A stretch of 64,000 nucleotides of DNA from Pectobacterium cacticida (GCF_036885195.1 NZ_CP133656.1:3472001-3536000), one strand, 5' to 3'. Shown: positions 40,775-50,492, counted from the first letter of the stretch. Notes: a model not told the origin generated them from the letters alone. Numbers and translations are program-made.

Positions 40775-43495
40775 ATGCATTACCTTTCTATTTCGGTGAA
40801 TAAAAGTGGACTCAATGTTTCTTTAGAAGAAATGAAACATCACTATAATATAGAATGGGATATTTTATCCTTTGAAGCGTATTTAGACATATTAAAGAAA
40901 ATAAAATCCGCTTTCCCTTTGGTACACGGCGGAATCATTAGTGGAGAGCGACTTCCGCACTACGCGCCCTTCTGTGTAACGATTTCTAAAGGCGAGGTTG
41001 TTGATTTAGAGAAAACCATTTCAGAAGTATTTAATGTTCCATTTATTGCCAAAGAAAATGCCGGCTTACTATCTTCAGACGATCTGAAAGCCGCGATTGA
41101 GCAGCAATATAGCGTATTGACCTGGGGAATAGATTATTGCGGTTTTAGTGCTGGTAAAAAGGAATATGCCATTGAATCACTATTAACCGTCGCAAACGGT
41201 TATTTAGGGGTACGTGGCGCGATGCCTGATATGCAGGCAAATGAGGCCACTTATCCCGCCACTTACCTTGCCGGGTGTTATAACCAGGCTCAATCCACTA
41301 TTGCGGGTCATACGGTGACCAATGAAGATTTTGTTAATGCACCAGACGCACGAGCAATCCGTATTAGGATCGGCAAAGGCGATTGGCTAACGCCAGACAC
41401 CTGTAAAAACACCGTACTTTATCGCTCCCTTTCGCTTAAAAATGGTGTCTTAGAACATCATTGGCAAGTCGAAGATGAACAACAACGCCAGTTGCAAATC
41501 CGTAGCCGAATGCTTGCAGATATGTCGCATCCAACTCGTTTTGCGATTGAGTATTGCTTCACGCCACTGAATTTTGAGGGGGATATTACCATCAGTACCC
41601 ATATTGATGGCGATACCCGTAATTATGGCGTAGAGCGCTACCGTAGCCTCACGGCCACTCACTATCAGGTATTATCGTGCCGAGCTAAAGGCTCGTATGC
41701 CTATTTAAATGCCAAAACGTTGCAATCAGAGATTGGATTAGGGTTCTCTTCCCTGATACGTGGAGATTTCTTCACAGAAGATGACATCCATATTCAGGTC
41801 GATCCTAATAAAGTGACCCAATCAATCACCTGCCCGGTAATCCAGGGTAAAACGTATCAATTAGAAAAAAGCGTCAATATTCGGCTATCGACGGTATTTC
41901 CAACGGATTGGCATATTGCGGATGACGCCGTATTGGTTGACTTTTCTACGCAATTGGCATCAACCGAACGAGCCTGGCAATCACTTTGGGAAAAGGCTGA
42001 TATTGTTATTACCGGCGATTTACTGTCTCAAAAGCTCTTACGCCTTCATACTTATCATTTACTATGTTCCTGCTCGCCCTTCAGTAATGAAAACTATCAA
42101 CTGGATGTTTCAGTAACCGCGAGAGGATTACATGGCGAAGCCTACAGGGGGCATATTTTTTGGGATGAAATTTTCATCCTGCCTTTTTACATCATGCATT
42201 TCCCCCAAACCGCCCGCCAATTACTCATGTACCGATATAACCGTCTCCCTATGGCACGTCATGCGGCACAAAAAGAGGGTTTACAGGGCGCCATGTTCCC
42301 ATGGCAATCGGGATATGATGGCAGCGAACAAACGCAAATAGTGCATCTCAATCCCCTTAATGGTCAGTGGGATCCGGATTATAGCCGTTTACAACGGCAT
42401 GTTTCATTAGCGATCGCTTACAACATTTGGCTGTATTGGATTAATACTCAAGACAACGCGTTTATGGTGTCCTATGGCATAGAAATGATGTTAGAGATTG
42501 CGCATTTCTGGCTCAGTAAATCGCAGTGGGATGAAAAAACGCAGCGCTATTCTATTCACGGAGTTATGGGGCCGGATGAATTCCACGAGCATACTCCCGG
42601 TAATGAAGCCGGCGGGCTAAAAGATAATGCCTATACCAACCTGATGGTTTCATGGCTTTTTTCTCAGTTGACGTCGCTACGTCAAGAATTCGGCGATGAA
42701 ATCATAGGAAATATCAACAGCGGAATTAACGATAATATAAATTTCTGGAATGAAATTCATCATGTAGGGGAAAACCTTTCTATCATTATCGATGATGACA
42801 TCATTTCACAGTTCGATGGATATTTTGATTTAGAAGAAATTGATTGGGATAACTATCGAAAAAAATATAAAAACATTTATCGCATGGATCGGATATTGCG
42901 AGCGGAAGGGAAAAGCGCGGATCATTATAAAGTAGCCAAGCAGGCAGATACGTTAATGATATTCAATAATTTTTCAGAGGATGATGTTTCAACTATATTG
43001 AAAAAACTGGGATATCACCTCAGTGAGGATTACGCGAAAAAGAATTTGCATTATTATCTTTCTCGTACCTCTCATGGTTCCACATTATCACGTGTCGTCC
43101 ATGCGCAACTCGCTAATGATATCGATTTGCCTGAATTATCATGGACGCTTTATCGCGAAGCGCTCTCTTCAGACTACTACGATATCCAAGGTGGCACTAC
43201 GGCTGAGGGTATCCATACTGGCGTCATGGCTGCTACGTTAAATACAACAATCATGGCTTATGCCGGTGTTGACATTAGACATCTCTATTTACGTATTACA
43301 CCTACCCTTCCTGATAAATGGGAGAATATTAAATTTAATCTTCAACATAATGGAATCCAGTATTTCTTCAATATCTCGCATAACGAGATTATCGTTTCCG
43401 TTAGCGACGACACACAAGTTGAAATTAATAACAGAACCTATTTCATCATGTCCGGAGCGAATTTCTCCTATCACTATAATGAGGGGTATCAATAA
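40775..43495 (+). CDS. GH65 sugar phosphorylase, probable trehalose-6-phosphate phosphorylase
   Basis: 906-residue GH65 enzyme. The family core begins at about residue 115 (LTWGIDYCGFS..., EsLLTVANGYLGVRGAMPD). It contains the general-acid Glu in GVMGPDEFHEHTPGN, then LKDNAYTNLMVSW and the phosphate-binding SRTSHGSTLSRVVHAQLA. Next to a trehalose PTS and a beta-phosphoglucomutase, the expected reaction is trehalose 6-phosphate plus phosphate giving glucose 6-phosphate plus beta-glucose 1-phosphate, as in Lactococcus; kojibiose-type substrates are an alternative. Residues 1-114 form an extra N-terminal region that most GH65 enzymes lack. Its stop overlaps the next ATG by one base. Confidence 0.88.
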   Translation: MHYLSISVNKSGLNVSLEEMKHHYNIEWDILSFEAYLDILKKIKSAFPLVHGGIISGERLPHYAPFCVTISKGEVVDLEKTISEVFNVPFIAKENAGLLSSDDLKAAIEQQYSVLTWGIDYCGFSAGKKEYAIESLLTVANGYLGVRGAMPDMQANEATYPATYLAGCYNQAQSTIAGHTVTNEDFVNAPDARAIRIRIGKGDWLTPDTCKNTVLYRSLSLKNGVLEHHWQVEDEQQRQLQIRSRMLADMSHPTRFAIEYCFTPLNFEGDITISTHIDGDTRNYGVERYRSLTATHYQVLSCRAKGSYAYLNAKTLQSEIGLGFSSLIRGDFFTEDDIHIQVDPNKVTQSITCPVIQGKTYQLEKSVNIRLSTVFPTDWHIADDAVLVDFSTQLASTERAWQSLWEKADIVITGDLLSQKLLRLHTYHLLCSCSPFSNENYQLDVSVTARGLHGEAYRGHIFWDEIFILPFYIMHFPQTARQLLMYRYNRLPMARHAAQKEGLQGAMFPWQSGYDGSEQTQIVHLNPLNGQWDPDYSRLQRHVSLAIAYNIWLYWINTQDNAFMVSYGIEMMLEIAHFWLSKSQWDEKTQRYSIHGVMGPDEFHEHTPGNEAGGLKDNAYTNLMVSWLFSQLTSLRQEFGDEIIGNINSGINDNINFWNEIHHVGENLSIIIDDDIISQFDGYFDLEEIDWDNYRKKYKNIYRMDRILRAEGKSADHYKVAKQADTLMIFNNFSEDDVSTILKKLGYHLSEDYAKKNLHYYLSRTSHGSTLSRVVHAQLANDIDLPELSWTLYREALSSDYYDIQGGTTAEGIHTGVMAATLNTTIMAYAGVDIRHLYLRITPTLPDKWENIKFNLQHNGIQYFFNISHNEIIVSVSDDTQVEINNRTYFIMSGANFSYHYNEGYQ

Positions 43496-44166
43496 TGAAA
43501 AACGGATTTATCTTCGATTTAGACGGTGTAATCGTCGATACCGCTCATTATCACTTCCTCGCATGGAAGAACCTGGCTGAAAAGATAGATATTGCTATCG
43601 ATGAAAAGTTTAACGAGACGCTAAAGGGTATTAGCCGTGAAGAATCACTGGAGCGGATACTTAAACATGGCGGCAAATCATGTGAGTTTAGCAACGATGA
43701 AAAAAGTCGACTCGCAAAAGAGAAAAATACCTACTACGTCAGTTTACTTAAGAATCTGACGGAGAATGATATTCTCCCCGGCGTACGTTGTTTTCTAAAA
43801 AAAGCAAAAGCGCTAGGCATCCCATGTGCGATCGCATCGGCATCGAAGAATTCCCCATTCATAGTAGAAAAATTAAAAATTGGTAATTATTTCCAATCCA
43901 TTGTCGATCCAGGCACGCTGAAGAAAGGGAAGCCCGATCCAGAGATATTCTTACAGGCGGCAAAATTCATCGATGTCGAACCTCAATACGCTGTGGGGTT
44001 TGAAGATGCACAGGCAGGCATTATCGCCTTAAATCAAGCAAAAATATTCTCTGTCGGTATTACGTCGGCCCAAAACAATCTTATTGGGGCAGATTTAGTT
44101 ATATCCTCATTTGAAGATATAACACCTGAGACGGTATTGCTGCGGATAAATAAAAAAGACAATTAA
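43495..44166 (+). CDS. pgmB: Beta-phosphoglucomutase
   Basis: 223-residue HAD-family mutase converting beta-glucose 1-phosphate to glucose 6-phosphate. The nucleophile and acid/base aspartates are in FIFDLDGVIVDTA (D8, D10). The other HAD motifs are CAIASASKNS, KKGKPDPEIF and VGFEDAQAGI, and the cap domain holds the substrate-specific LKGISREESL. The TAATG overlap with the GH65 gene and GAGGGG upstream indicate coupled translation. It completes the phosphorolytic route and saves one ATP relative to hydrolysis. Confidence 0.93.
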   Translation: MKNGFIFDLDGVIVDTAHYHFLAWKNLAEKIDIAIDEKFNETLKGISREESLERILKHGGKSCEFSNDEKSRLAKEKNTYYVSLLKNLTENDILPGVRCFLKKAKALGIPCAIASASKNSPFIVEKLKIGNYFQSIVDPGTLKKGKPDPEIFLQAAKFIDVEPQYAVGFEDAQAGIIALNQAKIFSVGITSAQNNLIGADLVISSFEDITPETVLLRINKKDN

Positions 44167-44232
44167 TTCTATTATCCTTATCTATTATTAACCCTTTACT
44201 GGTGAAACTGTATAAACGAAGAGGAATAAACA

Positions 44233-45723
44233 GTGAGAATAAAAAAATTAACCTTAGCGATAGGGATTTTCCTTAGCGCCGCCCCCTTGTTCGCTCATGC
44301 TGAAAATTCGTTAAGTCGCTTTGAAGCGCGTTTAAATGCGCTTGAAAAACGCGCGTTAGAAGCAGAATCAAGGGCAGCCGCTGCGGAACAAAAAGCGGCG
44401 AGGCTCGAACAGTTAATGACAAAGACCGCTACATCTTCCCCAAAAACGCATACGGTGAATATCGAAGATCGCCTTGCTACACTTGAAAAAAACAGCGATC
44501 GGGCGCAGGCAAACGCAATATTAGCCCAAGAAAAGGTCAGCCAATTAGAGAAGCGACAAGACGCTGGCGCTACACCCAATAGTTTTGTGGTGAATAATAG
44601 CGAATGGGGAAAACTCAAGCTTTACGGCGATGTTGAATATAACATTGACGCTGCAAGCCGCAAAGGCCAAATCACCTCCATACATACGCAGGCCGGACAA
44701 GACGCCGATAATTTTAAAGATAAAGAACGCTGGGATCTCAACGGGCGCATTTTAATCGGTTTCGATGGCGAACGAGCACTGGCCAATGGCAACTATGCAG
44801 GATTTAAGGTGCAACCTCTGGCGAATATGTCTGGTTCGATGGGGCTTGATGATGCCGTGTTCTATTTTGGTAAAAATAACCAATGGAACTATAAAATCGG
44901 CCGATATGAAGCTTATGATATGTTCCCGCTAAACCAGGATACCTTTGTTGAGCATTCAGGCAACAGCGCCAACGATCTCTATGCGGACGGATTTGGCTAT
45001 GTCTATATGATGAAAGAAGGGCGCGGGCGGAGCGATAACGGCGGTGCGATGAATCTGAGCAGCACCTACAATGATTGGTATTTCGAGGTTAATACCCTTA
45101 TTGAAGATGGCAGTAAAGTCTTTAAGAATGAACAGTATCATGGTAGGAAATTAGATAATCGTAAAAATGTAGTCTACGTTCGTCCTGTTGTTGCCTGGAA
45201 AAAAGATAACCTCACCATAGCGGGCGCAATGGATGCCAATGTTATTCGTAATGCGTATGGCTTTCAAAATGCCGATGGGAAATTTGAGGATCAATCACGC
45301 AGAACTGGCTATGGTCTTAATCTTAACTGGGTCGGCTTAAAAAATAACAGCGAAAATGGCATTGTAGCTAACCTAAGCACCGCCTATTTAGATGCGAAAA
45401 ATGAAACCGACTTTTCTATTGGCGGTAATATTTTGTGGCGTAAATTAGAGGTGGGGTATATTTTTGCGCATAATGATATTAAATCCTACCAACGTGGCGG
45501 TGATAGCAATGCGGGACAGAATGACGCATTACACCCTGGTAAATATGACATTCACACATTATTTACCTCTTATGAACTACCAAATATTTTAGAAATAGAT
45601 AATTTTAAAACGTATCTAGGTGCTTATTACTCGACTATCCATGGCCGAGGAGAGATGACATCAATAAATGATAGCGACAAAGATCGCTATGGCGCACGCG
45701 TTCGGTTTAAATACTTTTTCTAA
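44233..45723 (+). CDS. Carbohydrate porin with N-terminal coiled coil (ScrY/LamB-like)
   Basis: 496-residue outer-membrane porin. The signal peptide (MRIKKLTLAIGIFLSAAPLFAHA) precedes a periplasmic coiled coil (about 26-112, heptads rich in Ala, Glu and Leu), as in sucrose porin ScrY. The barrel starts at about WGKLKLYGDVEYN and ends in the aromatic RVRFKYFF. Start codon GTG 44233 with GAGGA 7 bases upstream. Its place at the end of the PTS-GH65-pgmB operon suggests it admits the same disaccharide. Exact subfamily not determined. Confidence 0.88.
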   Translation: MRIKKLTLAIGIFLSAAPLFAHAENSLSRFEARLNALEKRALEAESRAAAAEQKAARLEQLMTKTATSSPKTHTVNIEDRLATLEKNSDRAQANAILAQEKVSQLEKRQDAGATPNSFVVNNSEWGKLKLYGDVEYNIDAASRKGQITSIHTQAGQDADNFKDKERWDLNGRILIGFDGERALANGNYAGFKVQPLANMSGSMGLDDAVFYFGKNNQWNYKIGRYEAYDMFPLNQDTFVEHSGNSANDLYADGFGYVYMMKEGRGRSDNGGAMNLSSTYNDWYFEVNTLIEDGSKVFKNEQYHGRKLDNRKNVVYVRPVVAWKKDNLTIAGAMDANVIRNAYGFQNADGKFEDQSRRTGYGLNLNWVGLKNNSENGIVANLSTAYLDAKNETDFSIGGNILWRKLEVGYIFAHNDIKSYQRGGDSNAGQNDALHPGKYDIHTLFTSYELPNILEIDNFKTYLGAYYSTIHGRGEMTSINDSDKDRYGARVRFKYFF

Positions 45724-45843
45724 ACCTTATAAATAGTATTAACCGTACGGTTCAAGATAAATTTTCCGATAAAAAATTAAGCCAAATCGTTATTTGTGCT
45801 AATAACCACAACCGAGCGACATCTTAGGCTAGCTGTCGTTGTT

Positions 45844-45883
45844 AAAAAAATCAGACGGCAATATTTCTCTATGCCGTCTGATT
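45844..45883 (-). terminator. Terminator of the sulfatase operon
   Basis: AATCAGACGGCA and TGCCGTCTGATT form a 12-bp stem with an 11-base loop. On the minus strand it is followed by seven T residues, just beyond the sulfatase stop. Confidence 0.9.
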
Positions 45884-45896
45884 AACTACAGGACTA

Positions 45897-47576
45897 TTAT
45901 TTATCCATCAGCGCTTTTAGCAACGGTTTGCTCTTTTCCACGGCTTCGTTAGACGATTTTACTCTCTCTTCTTTACCTACCTGATCGGGAATAAACCCAG
46001 CGAGTATCTCATCATGGTTATACCCTTTCAGCCATTCACGCGGGAATGGTGCTAACTGCTCCCCCGTCTTCTCATAGCGATAAACTTGCCCTTGCCCAAG
46101 CCGCTGGTTATATGGGATCACGTTTTTACCCTGATGATCGCGTAATTCTTCATACAATTTTTTACGTAATGCGATCTTGGTTTTGACGATATTTTCATCA
46201 GTTGAATCGATCAGGTTGTGCTTCTCTTCCCGATCGTTTTGCATGTCGTAAAGCTCTTCTTTATCCCACACGCCGTAATATTGGATGTATTTGTATTCCG
46301 GCGTACGGATCGCAAACGTGGTTGGCGTTTGCGGGAAGCTGTATTCCCAGAAGTATTCGTAGACGAAGTAATCTTTACGCTTCGGCACATTATAGCCATC
46401 CATACCCAATCGCCAGAAACTCTGCCCGTCGTAATGCTTCGGCGCGGCAATGCCTGCGGCTTCCAGAATGGTTGGTGCTACGTCGATATTTCTGACGATC
46501 TCTTCCACCACTTTGTCTTTAGCAAAGCCCGGCCCGGAAGCAATCAACGGTACTCGGATCGACTCTTCGTAAGCATTACGCTTATCGATCAACCCATGTT
46601 CGCCGAACATGAAACCGTTGTCCCCCATGACCATAATGATCGTATTTTTGTCCAGCCCCTGTTTCTGCAACCAATCACGCACGCGGCCCACGCTGTCATC
46701 TACAGAGCGTAGTGTTTCATAATAATCACGCTGATACTGCTGGAGGTTCATATCTGTGTTATAGGGATAATCTACGCCGTGCCAGCTATTACGCTGATTT
46801 TTCACCCACATAGGCTTACCGGCATAGTTTTCTGGTGTATCGGCATACGTATCAGGCACCGGGAAGGTGACCTCTTTCATACTGCCGCGGTGGCGCTTAG
46901 CGGGCAGAAAATCAGAATGCACGCCTTTATGGGACAGATACATCATGAACGGTTTTTTCTTATCGAGCGTATTCAGCCAGTCAACCGCATAATCCGTCAG
47001 CTCATCGGTGATGTAACCTTTTTGCGGCACCATTTTACCATCAATATTAAGCATTGAAGGTTTGCCATAGTTATCAATCGGATAATAGTTCCCTTGGCCT
47101 AGTAGCCCAACCCAACGATCGAAGCCAGCAAAACCTTTCGTCGCTGTTTTATCCGCGCCGCCGAAGTGCCATTTGCCAAAAAATCCGGTCTGATAGCCTT
47201 TCTCACGCAATCGTTCGGGGAAATAGCTCAGGTTAGAGAGATCGGACGGATTGTTATCCGATACGCCATGATTATGCGCGTACATCCCCGTGAGAATACT
47301 GGCGCGACTAGGGGAGCACAGCGAGGTAGTAACGAATGCATTTTTGAAGTAGGTTCCTTCTTTAGCGATACGATCCATATTCGGCGTATGGATCGCCGGA
47401 TTCAGAAAGCCAAAAGCATCATAACGCTGATCGTCGAGCAGGATATAAACCACATTGGGTTGCGTCCCCCCCGCCGATGGCATTGCAGCCGCAGATGATG
47501 ACGCGGCGACAGCGTGTCCTCCGGCTGCTTGTATACAGGCCAGTGCGATCGCTGCCAATAGTTTGTTTTTTTTCAT
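45897..47576 (-). CDS. Periplasmic sulfatase (Cys-type)
   Basis: 559-residue sulfatase of the alkaline phosphatase superfamily, with a signal peptide ending near AVAA (about 25). Metal ligands are in YILLDDQRYDAFG (D48, D49) and MVMGDNGFMFGEHG. The residue converted to formylglycine is Cys87 in SLCSPSRASILTG, the CxPSR motif handled by the radical-SAM maturase encoded upstream. Substrate (aryl, choline or carbohydrate sulfate) cannot be read from sequence. It is the last gene of the maturase-porin-sulfatase operon, 84 bases after the porin. Confidence 0.94.
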   Translation of the reverse strand: MKKNKLLAAIALACIQAAGGHAVAASSSAAAMPSAGGTQPNVVYILLDDQRYDAFGFLNPAIHTPNMDRIAKEGTYFKNAFVTTSLCSPSRASILTGMYAHNHGVSDNNPSDLSNLSYFPERLREKGYQTGFFGKWHFGGADKTATKGFAGFDRWVGLLGQGNYYPIDNYGKPSMLNIDGKMVPQKGYITDELTDYAVDWLNTLDKKKPFMMYLSHKGVHSDFLPAKRHRGSMKEVTFPVPDTYADTPENYAGKPMWVKNQRNSWHGVDYPYNTDMNLQQYQRDYYETLRSVDDSVGRVRDWLQKQGLDKNTIIMVMGDNGFMFGEHGLIDKRNAYEESIRVPLIASGPGFAKDKVVEEIVRNIDVAPTILEAAGIAAPKHYDGQSFWRLGMDGYNVPKRKDYFVYEYFWEYSFPQTPTTFAIRTPEYKYIQYYGVWDKEELYDMQNDREEKHNLIDSTDENIVKTKIALRKKLYEELRDHQGKNVIPYNQRLGQGQVYRYEKTGEQLAPFPREWLKGYNHDEILAGFIPDQVGKEERVKSSNEAVEKSKPLLKALMDK

Positions 47577-47660
47577 ATTCCTTCCTCTTTTATGCCTTTC
47601 TTTCGTACTCGGTGAAAGGCGTTACATCATTAAGACCGTGTTCACCACATGAACGCCATA

Positions 47661-48743
47661 TCAGAAAATAAATGATGCCGTCAGCCAGGTGGCATCATCT
47701 GTATGTAGCCCCAGCGGATTATTTTCTTTTAATAAATTAATGCTATGCTCGGCGGAAAGGCTGAAATGCGCATTGAGCGGGTAAGAGACGAGCAAAAGCG
47801 CATTGCGGATCAGCAACGCATCGCCAATACCATCCAGGTTTTTCGCTTTTGATTCCCGATACCCTACGCCTGTGGTTAATAGTGAGGGAAATCGATAGCG
47901 TATTCCCGCTTCCAGATTTTGCGCCTTGTCTGCGAATCCGGTGCGTTTGTTACGCTGATTGTTAACAAACTGCATATTTTCCGTTTCACCATAAAACGCA
48001 CCGATAAACCAATTTTCTGGCTGCCAGGCTGCCCCTACCATCCAGCCATTGGCTCTGTGACCTTGCCCATAATCCGCCAGTTGCTGGTTTGGCGTTCGCT
48101 GCGACGATGCCCACGCCGCACTGAATTCCAACATGGTAGACGGAATGGCATACCCTAACGCGATACCATAACCGTTACCATTTTGCGTCTTGATAGCGCG
48201 GCTTCCTTCATTCTTTCCTTGGTATTGCAACCGCAGGTCGAGTCCGGGAACAAATCCAAACAGATCGTTATTCCGCCAGGTCAATATGCCAGTTCCACGT
48301 TTCCCCATAAACGTGTCCGGCGCATAGGTTCCTCCGCCATTTACCGGGAAAATCCTTGTAGTATATTGGGGGTATGCTAATACCCCATCATTACGCCCGT
48401 AACTGAGACTCCCCCAATATTTGTTATTCAAGCCGGCATAAGCATAACGAGTGTAGTCTTTCGACGGAGCGCTTTCGGTTTCAAAGGCATTAAAATCATG
48501 TTCGAAGCGACCGAACCCATATAGCGTTTCCGTTATTTTCGTTTCCCCATGCAGGTTCATCCTGAATCGGACTTTATCGCCATCCATATTCTCGTTATCA
48601 CTAATAATCCTACGTGAGATGACGCGTCCATCGAGGTATAACTTATTACCGTCTTTATTATATAGCAGGGCCGCTTCCGTGACAGTGAGACAAGATAAAA
48701 GTAGAGTACAGAAGAGTCCCAGCTTCAGTTTTTTATTATTCAT
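47661..48743 (-). CDS. OmpC/OmpF-like general porin in the sulfatase operon
   Basis: 360-residue trimeric-type porin with a signal peptide ending TEA-ALLYNKDGNKLYLDG. The typical first strand is followed by RFEHDFNAFE, YAGLNNKYWGSLSYGRNDG and a C-terminal aromatic end TASFIF. It resembles enterobacterial OmpC family members but is shorter and diverged. Its position between maturase and sulfatase suggests a channel for anionic sulfated substrates. Gaps of 179 and 84 bases on each side, the first with a hairpin at 48844-48871, could permit separate expression. Confidence 0.88.
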   Translation of the reverse strand: MNNKKLKLGLFCTLLLSCLTVTEAALLYNKDGNKLYLDGRVISRRIISDNENMDGDKVRFRMNLHGETKITETLYGFGRFEHDFNAFETESAPSKDYTRYAYAGLNNKYWGSLSYGRNDGVLAYPQYTTRIFPVNGGGTYAPDTFMGKRGTGILTWRNNDLFGFVPGLDLRLQYQGKNEGSRAIKTQNGNGYGIALGYAIPSTMLEFSAAWASSQRTPNQQLADYGQGHRANGWMVGAAWQPENWFIGAFYGETENMQFVNNQRNKRTGFADKAQNLEAGIRYRFPSLLTTGVGYRESKAKNLDGIGDALLIRNALLLVSYPLNAHFSLSAEHSINLLKENNPLGLHTDDATWLTASFIF

Positions 48744-48843
48744 GTTTATGACCTATTTTTAGGATTATTGAAAAAGACAAATAGGCTCCCAATGTCTATT
48801 TGACATTATTGTAAGATCCCTGGTGTTTGGCGTTATTATGCCG

Positions 48844-48871
48844 CCTGCTTAAAACAACTATTTTAAGCAGG
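48844..48871 (-). repeat. Hairpin between maturase and porin genes
   Basis: CCTGCTTAAAA / TTTTAAGCAGG, an 11-bp perfect stem with loop CAACTA, between the maturase stop and the porin start. There is no T-run, so it may mark RNA processing or partial termination within the operon. Confidence 0.55.
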
Positions 48872-48922
48872 AAATCATTCAGAACCCGGTTTATTCAGTG
48901 CTCTGATAATGATCGTCTTGGA

Positions 48923-50146
48923 TTAATAAAACTCTGTTTTTATATTCCTCCTTATATGCTTCATCGATACCTGACTCGTTAACTGAGAAAGCAGATAATT
49001 CATGCGTGGTACGACATGAAATAAATGCGTTTTAAATCCATCACAGAAATAGTTTTTATTTGGTCGTCCATCACTGGAAATTTCAAAGCGATGCTTCGGG
49101 CAACCGCCATGACACACTGGTTTTACTGCACAATTCAGACAATCCTTACTGATATTTTTCTTCTTATTCGCACCAAAGGCGAGGTTCTGCGGAGAATTCA
49201 CCAGCGACGCTAAATCGTCCTGATTAATATTGCCGAGCTTATTTTCTGGATAGACGAAATGGTCACAGGAATATACATCACCATTCGCTTCAACAATCAG
49301 GTTGCCCCCGCAGGTTTCATTGATAACACAGGCACTGGGCTGCCCAGTCATTTTGGCCATCGTTTGCTCAAAATTCATGACAAATATATTGCCCAGATCG
49401 TGCTGAATCCAGTGGTCAAAAATCGTATTCAGGAAACGGCCATAGGCTTTAGCCGGCACTGACCATTCTGTCACACCGCACTGCCCCGAGAAATCCGGCT
49501 GAATCAGTAATAATCCATTCGCGTCCGGCTCGGCCGCACGGCGTTCCACGAGTGGAATAAACTGCATATAGCGGCTACCGATACGCTTAAGAAACCGGTA
49601 AACATCCAGTGGGCGTTTCACATTTTCTGCGTTCACCACCGTTAACGTATTAAATTCAACATGATGGCGTTTTAGCGCCTCCAGCCCTTTCATCACGTCA
49701 TCAAACGTGCTTTTCCCCGATCGCGTAAGGCGATATGCATCATTGCTGATACGGTCACCGTCAATGGACAACCCTACCAAAAACCGATTCTCTTTCAGAA
49801 AGCAGGCCCACGAATCGTCAATATTGATGCCATTGGTCTGAAAGAAATTGTTAATCTGTTTTGCGCCACGGTATTGATTCTGTAAACGAACAGCTTCGCG
49901 GAAGAAATCAATGCCCAATAGCGTCGGTTCACCGCCTTGCCACAAAAAATCAACGACTGGCGCTTGCTGGCTACTGATGTTCTTTCGGATATAGTTTTCC
50001 AGCGTATTGCCATCCATCTTCCAGCGGCTTTTTCGCTCTGGGTATAGATGTTCCTTCTCCAGATAAAAACAGTATGAGCAATCGATATTGCACACGGATC
50101 CTGAAGGCTTAGCCATCAGTTGAAAATTGGCAATGGATTGACTCAT
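48923..50146 (-). CDS. Anaerobic sulfatase-maturating enzyme (radical SAM)
   Basis: 407-residue radical-SAM enzyme that converts the active-site Cys of the sulfatase to formylglycine before export. The SAM cluster motif CxxxCxxC is C19, C23, C26 (SGSVCNIDCSYCFYLEKE). The C-terminal SPASM-type cysteines are in CGGNLIVEANGDVYSCDHF and the cluster CLNCAVKPVCHGGCPKHRFE. Full length for the anSME family. Upstream gene of the sulfatase operon, with a consensus CRP site in the leader. Confidence 0.94.
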   Translation of the reverse strand: MSQSIANFQLMAKPSGSVCNIDCSYCFYLEKEHLYPERKSRWKMDGNTLENYIRKNISSQQAPVVDFLWQGGEPTLLGIDFFREAVRLQNQYRGAKQINNFFQTNGINIDDSWACFLKENRFLVGLSIDGDRISNDAYRLTRSGKSTFDDVMKGLEALKRHHVEFNTLTVVNAENVKRPLDVYRFLKRIGSRYMQFIPLVERRAAEPDANGLLLIQPDFSGQCGVTEWSVPAKAYGRFLNTIFDHWIQHDLGNIFVMNFEQTMAKMTGQPSACVINETCGGNLIVEANGDVYSCDHFVYPENKLGNINQDDLASLVNSPQNLAFGANKKKNISKDCLNCAVKPVCHGGCPKHRFEISSDGRPNKNYFCDGFKTHLFHVVPRMNYLLSQLTSQVSMKHIRRNIKTEFY

Positions 50147-50436
50147 AGGTACCCTCGGCTAAACTTACGGTCACAATCATCTTCCTTCCGTAAGAGAGAA
50201 ACGCCAAAACGTCCTTGCCGGCGAATTTTTTGCTGTCTACGCGTAAATTTGGAACATTTCGGTGTTGAGCACATTTTCTCAACGCAAAAAAAAACCCGAT
50301 CGCCAAACGGCACAAAAGCCGCTTACCAATCAGGTTCCACCCATAAATAACATGTTTTGTATCATGCTTCATGGTCATGTCCTGAATATAGTTTTACCCA
50401 CTTTCGAGACGACATACAAACAACATCATCAAGGTA

Positions 50437-50452
50437 TGTGAACAGATTCACA
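50437..50452 (-). promoter_or_regulatory. CRP site upstream of the sulfatase operon
   Basis: TGTGA-ACAGAT-TCACA matches the CRP consensus at all ten defined positions and sits in a larger 11-bp palindrome (50432-50457). It lies 290 bases before the maturase start. On the minus strand a run of nine T follows a short hairpin at about 50284-50330, a possible leader terminator. The rest of the 50147-50492 gap holds no gene. The site is also just past the stop of the PTS gene. Confidence 0.75.
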
Positions 50453-50492
50453 TACCTGTGTTACCTGATGACTACCGACAACGTATTCAGCG

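Noticed and set aside
50284..50330. Third RAT/terminator leader upstream of the sulfatase maturase
   Set aside because: A nine-T run on the minus strand follows only weak hairpins, and no GGAC...GCGAAAC blocks are present.
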